A stretch of DNA of 34,290 nt, taken from contig MVRL01000178.1 in assembly GCA_002067705.1 (NCBI GenBank), forward strand, positions 1 to 34,290. The letters run 5' to 3'. The position numbers and the translations under genes are program-made. Under the pieces are notes generated by a model. The model was not told where the DNA came from. It worked only from the letters and a program-made list of their open reading frames with translations, and did not search any database. Below, piece after piece: positions 31,720-34,290 of this stretch. Each line of letters opens with the position of its first letter. Position 1 is the stretch's first letter. The stretch is from Methanosaeta sp. PtaU1.Bin112. Its GTDB lineage: Archaea; Halobacteriota; Methanosarcinia; Methanotrichales; Methanotrichaceae.

Positions 31720-32370
31720 ATGATCGGCAGGGCAACTCAGGTGGTGGATTGCCGGGAGAGCATGGGCCTGGCAAAAGGCGGCGGGCTGGCCCAGAGAGGC
31801 ACGCTCTCCGAGGCTTCAAAGCCGGATGTGATCGCCATAGCCATGTCTCCAGGAAGGCGGCATATCACCAAACCGGTTTGCGAGATGACATACGGGCTTC
31901 GCAGGGAGGGAATTCAGACCAGCGTACTGGTTTTGGAGGCTGGGACGGGAGTTCCGGAGAGCTTTCCCCAGGCTTCGCGAGGCTACGGCCCCACCTTCGG
32001 GCTGAATGAGAGGGAGCTGGAACAGATAGCACGCCATAAGATTGCCGTCCTTCATCTGGGCAACGTGCGCTCCCATGTCATCTTCAAGGCTAAAGAGGTC
32101 CTGGCGCAGATCGATATCCCAGTGGTGGTAGTTGCCCAGTGCCCTATGGACATGGAAGACTTTGCCAAGGAAGGCATCCGGACGCGCGCCGTAAAGCCAC
32201 CTCACCAGAAGACCGAGACCAAAGGCGAGGTAGTGGATATTGTCACCGGCATAACTCGCGGTGCCACCTGCACCAGAGTCAAGCTCAATACCCTGGCCAA
32301 GGTCCTGAACAAGCACCTTGCCGAGATCAACGCCCGCGAGGAAGAGGAAGCCAGGAAAAAGAAGAAATAG
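31720..32370 (+). CDS. mcrC: Methyl-coenzyme M reductase operon protein C (McrC)
   Basis: 216 aa. The N-terminus [29 protein letters not shown] and the block [44 protein letters not shown] are hallmark McrC sequence, followed by [47 protein letters not shown] and a Lys-rich tail. McrC belongs to the complex that reductively activates methyl-coenzyme M reductase. Here it stands alone, without mcrB, mcrD, mcrG or mcrA, divergent from dphB. The start ATG 31720 is leaderless by spacing to the TATA box. Confidence 0.93.
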   Translation: MIGRATQVVDCRESMGLAKGGGLAQRGTLSEASKPDVIAIAMSPGRRHITKPVCEMTYGLRREGIQTSVLVLEAGTGVPESFPQASRGYGPTFGLNERELEQIARHKIAVLHLGNVRSHVIFKAKEVLAQIDIPVVVVAQCPMDMEDFAKEGIRTRAVKPPHQKTETKGEVVDIVTGITRGATCTRVKLNTLAKVLNKHLAEINAREEEEARKKKK

Positions 32371-32607
32371 CCGCGTTCAGATTCAATTCCTTTCGCAAAC
32401 CATTAGGATGCGTTCCATGTGGTTTCCCTTACCGCCTAGCCTTGGAAAGAACACCTTTCGCAGCTTCCTGACTTTGAAGGCCCTGCATGAGCCTGCCGGA
32501 TATCTCCATAGCCTCACCCAAAACTTGAAGCGCAGGCGGGCAATTTTCATTGGAGGAAGGTGCTTATCCGTCATTCGAGACTTCACTTTTATTCGAGACG
32601 AAGACAA

Positions 32608-32617
32608 TTAATACTAT
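32608..32617 (+). promoter_or_regulatory. TATA box of apgM (leaderless)
   Basis: TTAATACTAT is centred 24 bp before ATG 32636 and no ribosome site precedes that ATG. Confidence 0.5.
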
Positions 32618-32635
32618 TTTCCCGATCTACCCTCG

Positions 32636-33811
32636 ATGAAGCTTGTAATTCTCTTAGGTGACGGCATGGCAGACCGGCCTCTGGAAGCTCTGCAGGGCAA
32701 AACACCCTTGCAGGCGGCGAAAAAGCCCAACATGGACCGCCTCGCCCGTCTGGGCCGGAGCGGCCAGGCCCTGACAGTTCCGGAGGGCTTCCCGCCGGGA
32801 AGCGATGTCGCCAACCTGTCGGTTATGGGATATGCGCCCGGCCACTACTACTCCGGCCGCGCACCTCTGGAGGCAGCGGCCATGGGCGTCGCACTGGGCA
32901 AAGCCGATATCGCCTTCCGCTGCAATTTTGTGACCATCGTTGAAGGAGTCATGCAGGACTACAGCGCCGGGCACATCTCCACCGAGGAGGGACGGGAGCT
33001 GATTGAAGCCCTCAAGCCCCTGATGCCGGAGCAGCGGATCTACGCCGGCGTAAGCTACCGAAACCTCCTCGTATTGAAGGCGGGAGCAAAGGCCATCTGC
33101 ACGCCACCGCACGACATCAGCGACCAGCCTATAGCGGGGCACCTGCCCCGCGGCCCGGACGCCGAGCTGCTCACCAGGCTCATGGATGCGGCCCGGCCCA
33201 TTTTGGCCGCCCATCCGGTGAATGCCAGACGGGCCGCCGCAGGAAAACGCCCCGCCAACGCCATCTGGCTCTGGGGGCAGGGCCCGGCTCCGGCCATGCC
33301 CTCATTTGCAGAGAGGTTCGGCAAGAAAGGGGCGATGATCAGCGCCGTGGACCTGCTCAAAGGAATCGGCAGATACGCGGGATTGCAGGTCATCGATGTT
33401 CCCGGCGCCACTGGAAATATCGATACCAATTACGAGGGAAAGGTTCAGGCGGCGCTGGAGGCCCTGAAGAGCTGCGACTTTGTCTATCTGCACATCGAAG
33501 CGCCTGATGAAGCAGGCCACGAGGGAAATATCGATCTGAAGGTGAAAGCAATTGAGCTTTTCGATGAGCGGGTCGTCGGCCCGGTGATCGAAGGGCTGGA
33601 GAGGAGCGGCGAAGAGTGGCGGGTGCTTCTCCTGCCGGACCATGCGACCCCCATCTCCATCAAGACCCACAGCTGCGATCCGGTGCCCTTCACCATCGCA
33701 GGTGCCGGTGTGGCGCCGGACGGGGTGCAGACCTTTGACGAAGATGCCGCAAAGCAGGGCGGATACGGGCTGGTGGAGGCGACGAAACTGGTGGAGATGA
33801 TTGTGAGATAA
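32636..33811 (+). CDS. apgM: Cofactor-independent phosphoglycerate mutase, archaeal type
   Basis: 391 aa. The alkaline-phosphatase-fold metal sites are visible: MKLVILLGDGMADRPLEAL (metal Asp), PPGSDVANLSVMGY (nucleophile Ser), YLHIEAPDEAGHEGNIDLKVKAIELFD, and LLPDHATPISIKTHSCDPVPFTI (metal Asp/His). It interconverts 3- and 2-phosphoglycerate in glycolysis/gluconeogenesis. Length is as usual for archaeal ApgM. The TATA-to-ATG distance suggests a leaderless mRNA. A T-rich stretch follows the stop. Confidence 0.95.
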   Translation: MKLVILLGDGMADRPLEALQGKTPLQAAKKPNMDRLARLGRSGQALTVPEGFPPGSDVANLSVMGYAPGHYYSGRAPLEAAAMGVALGKADIAFRCNFVTIVEGVMQDYSAGHISTEEGRELIEALKPLMPEQRIYAGVSYRNLLVLKAGAKAICTPPHDISDQPIAGHLPRGPDAELLTRLMDAARPILAAHPVNARRAAAGKRPANAIWLWGQGPAPAMPSFAERFGKKGAMISAVDLLKGIGRYAGLQVIDVPGATGNIDTNYEGKVQAALEALKSCDFVYLHIEAPDEAGHEGNIDLKVKAIELFDERVVGPVIEGLERSGEEWRVLLLPDHATPISIKTHSCDPVPFTIAGAGVAPDGVQTFDEDAAKQGGYGLVEATKLVEMIVR

Positions 33812-33828
33812 TTGGGTGCGGATGATGC

Positions 33829-33848
33829 TTTAATTTTTACTTTTTTAA
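33829..33848 (+). terminator. T-rich terminator after apgM
   Basis: Two T-runs (AATTTTTAC, CTTTTTTAA) begin about 18 bp after the apgM stop, the usual form of archaeal terminator. Confidence 0.5.
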
Positions 33849-33881
33849 TCAATTTACTAGGGAAAGTTATGAAGGAAGGGA

Positions 33882-33888
33882 TTTATAC
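33882..33888 (+). promoter_or_regulatory. TATA box of the terminal secreted-protein gene
   Basis: TTTATAC lies about 53 bp before ATG 33938; transcription from about 33910 would give a leader of some 28 nt holding GGTGA at 33927-33931. Confidence 0.45.
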
Positions 33889-33937
33889 GTTATAACCGTG
33901 CATATTCTAGGAATGGAATTGAGAAAGGTGAAGTATT

Positions 33938-34290
33938 ATGATCGATCTGGATTACAGAAGGTCTAACTATCACAATAAATTGAAATATGGAGTAAATATA
34001 AAAAAATTGATAATTTTAAATTTGCTGAGTTCTTTGCTTATCATTCCTTCAGCCTTGGGAGCGGCGAGCCCCTTTCCCCTGGAATGCTCCTACCAATGCA
34101 GCGCCAATGACGTGCAAATAACCGGAGCGCAGATATCCGATCAGAACGGCAACGACCTGCCCTGCCGCTTCTGCGAGCCTGGCAATCCCGCAAGCGCCTA
34201 TTTGGCTTTAACGGTGTATAACCAAGCAGCTGCGGCCAGATACAATATCTACATGATCTATACCCTCTCTCTGAACGGAGTCGACCAGCC
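33938..34290 (+). CDS. Secreted protein, N-terminal part (cut by the window end)
   Basis: 117 codons are visible from ATG 33938, which has GGTGA 6-7 nt upstream. A long basic n-region (DYRRSNYHNKLKYGVNIKKL) precedes a hydrophobic signal core (IILNLLSSLLIIPSALGAAS). The exported part starts PFPLECSYQCSANDVQITGAQISDQNG and has paired cysteines (CSYQC, CRFC), with a beta-rich DUF11/CARDB-like pattern (YLALTVYNQAAAARYNIYMIYTLSLNG). The first 100 bases are much richer in A+T than the rest, as in the surface-protein gene at 15336. Likely another envelope protein; the rest lies outside the window. Confidence 0.75.
   Translation, partial: MIDLDYRRSNYHNKLKYGVNIKKLIILNLLSSLLIIPSALGAASPFPLECSYQCSANDVQITGAQISDQNGNDLPCRFCEPGNPASAYLALTVYNQAAAARYNIYMIYTLSLNGVDQ

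Noticed and set aside
31601-31819. 73-codon N-terminal extension of dphB
   Set aside because: It crosses the mcrC promoter and start on the other strand, its residues do not look like DphB, and the usual DphB start MLIFIGLGL lies at 31600 with a TATA box 25 bp upstream.
1-34290. CRISPR array, prophage, complete insertion sequence or defence system
   Set aside because: No regularly spaced repeats, cas genes, transposase, integrase or recognisable defence genes are visible; the single nuclease-like gene has no partner.

Overview
The window looks like chromosomal DNA from an acetoclastic methanogen of the Methanothrix (Methanosaeta) type. The grounds are: a McrC-like methyl-coenzyme M reductase operon protein; the methanogen form of thymidylate synthase; archaeal informational genes (diphthine synthase, archaeal-type PheS/PheT, AglB oligosaccharyltransferase, ApgM); archaeal TATA boxes about 25-30 nt before tRNA genes and leaderless genes; frequent TTG/GTG starts; and very long secreted DUF11/lamin-tail proteins that, from memory, resemble Methanothrix surface proteins. 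The genus is an inference; the archaeal methanogen assignment is firm.

Layout. 1-5.5 kb: the tail of an unknown gene, a DUF166 protein, a membrane-anchored bactofilin-like protein, then a two-gene operon of a HAD deoxynucleotidase-like protein and a large U32 protein (probable RNA hydroxylase family). 5.6-9.9 kb: a translationally coupled Dabb/DUF3795 pair behind an operator-like inverted repeat, a secreted tectonin-like propeller, a PsiE-like membrane protein, a pentapeptide-repeat membrane protein, thymidylate synthase and a small membrane protein. 10-14.9 kb: a PD-(D/E)XK nuclease-like protein, a small HTH regulator, an orphan IS200/IS605-like end hairpin, a SAM methyltransferase and, divergently, a MutS-family ATPase with an N-terminal helix-hairpin-helix. 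15.3-19.7 kb: a 1443-codon surface-protein reading frame interrupted by one in-frame TAG. 19.7-21.3 kb: a small conserved-looking protein, an exported beta-carbonic anhydrase that appears to start at ATA, and tRNA-Ser(GCT). 21.3-25 kb: a CBS protein and pheS-pheT. 25.2-28.8 kb: aglB overlapping a creatininase-family gene. 29-34.3 kb: DUF2124, tRNA-Ile(GAT), an unknown charged protein, a 56-aa ribbon-helix-helix protein overlapping queD, dphB divergent from a stand-alone mcrC, apgM, and the start of another secreted protein cut by the window edge.

How the genes work together. Most of the window is housekeeping (tRNA charging, diphthamide, archaeosine precursor, dTMP, glycolysis/gluconeogenesis) interleaved with envelope genes (AglB N-glycosylation, DUF11 proteins, secreted propeller, bactofilin-like protein). 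No CRISPR array, complete insertion sequence, prophage or defence island is visible. The points most worth a second look are the amber codon inside the surface protein, the ATA start of the carbonic anhydrase, the orphan IS605-like hairpin nested in an outer inverted repeat, the isolated mcrC, and the RHH-queD overlap.
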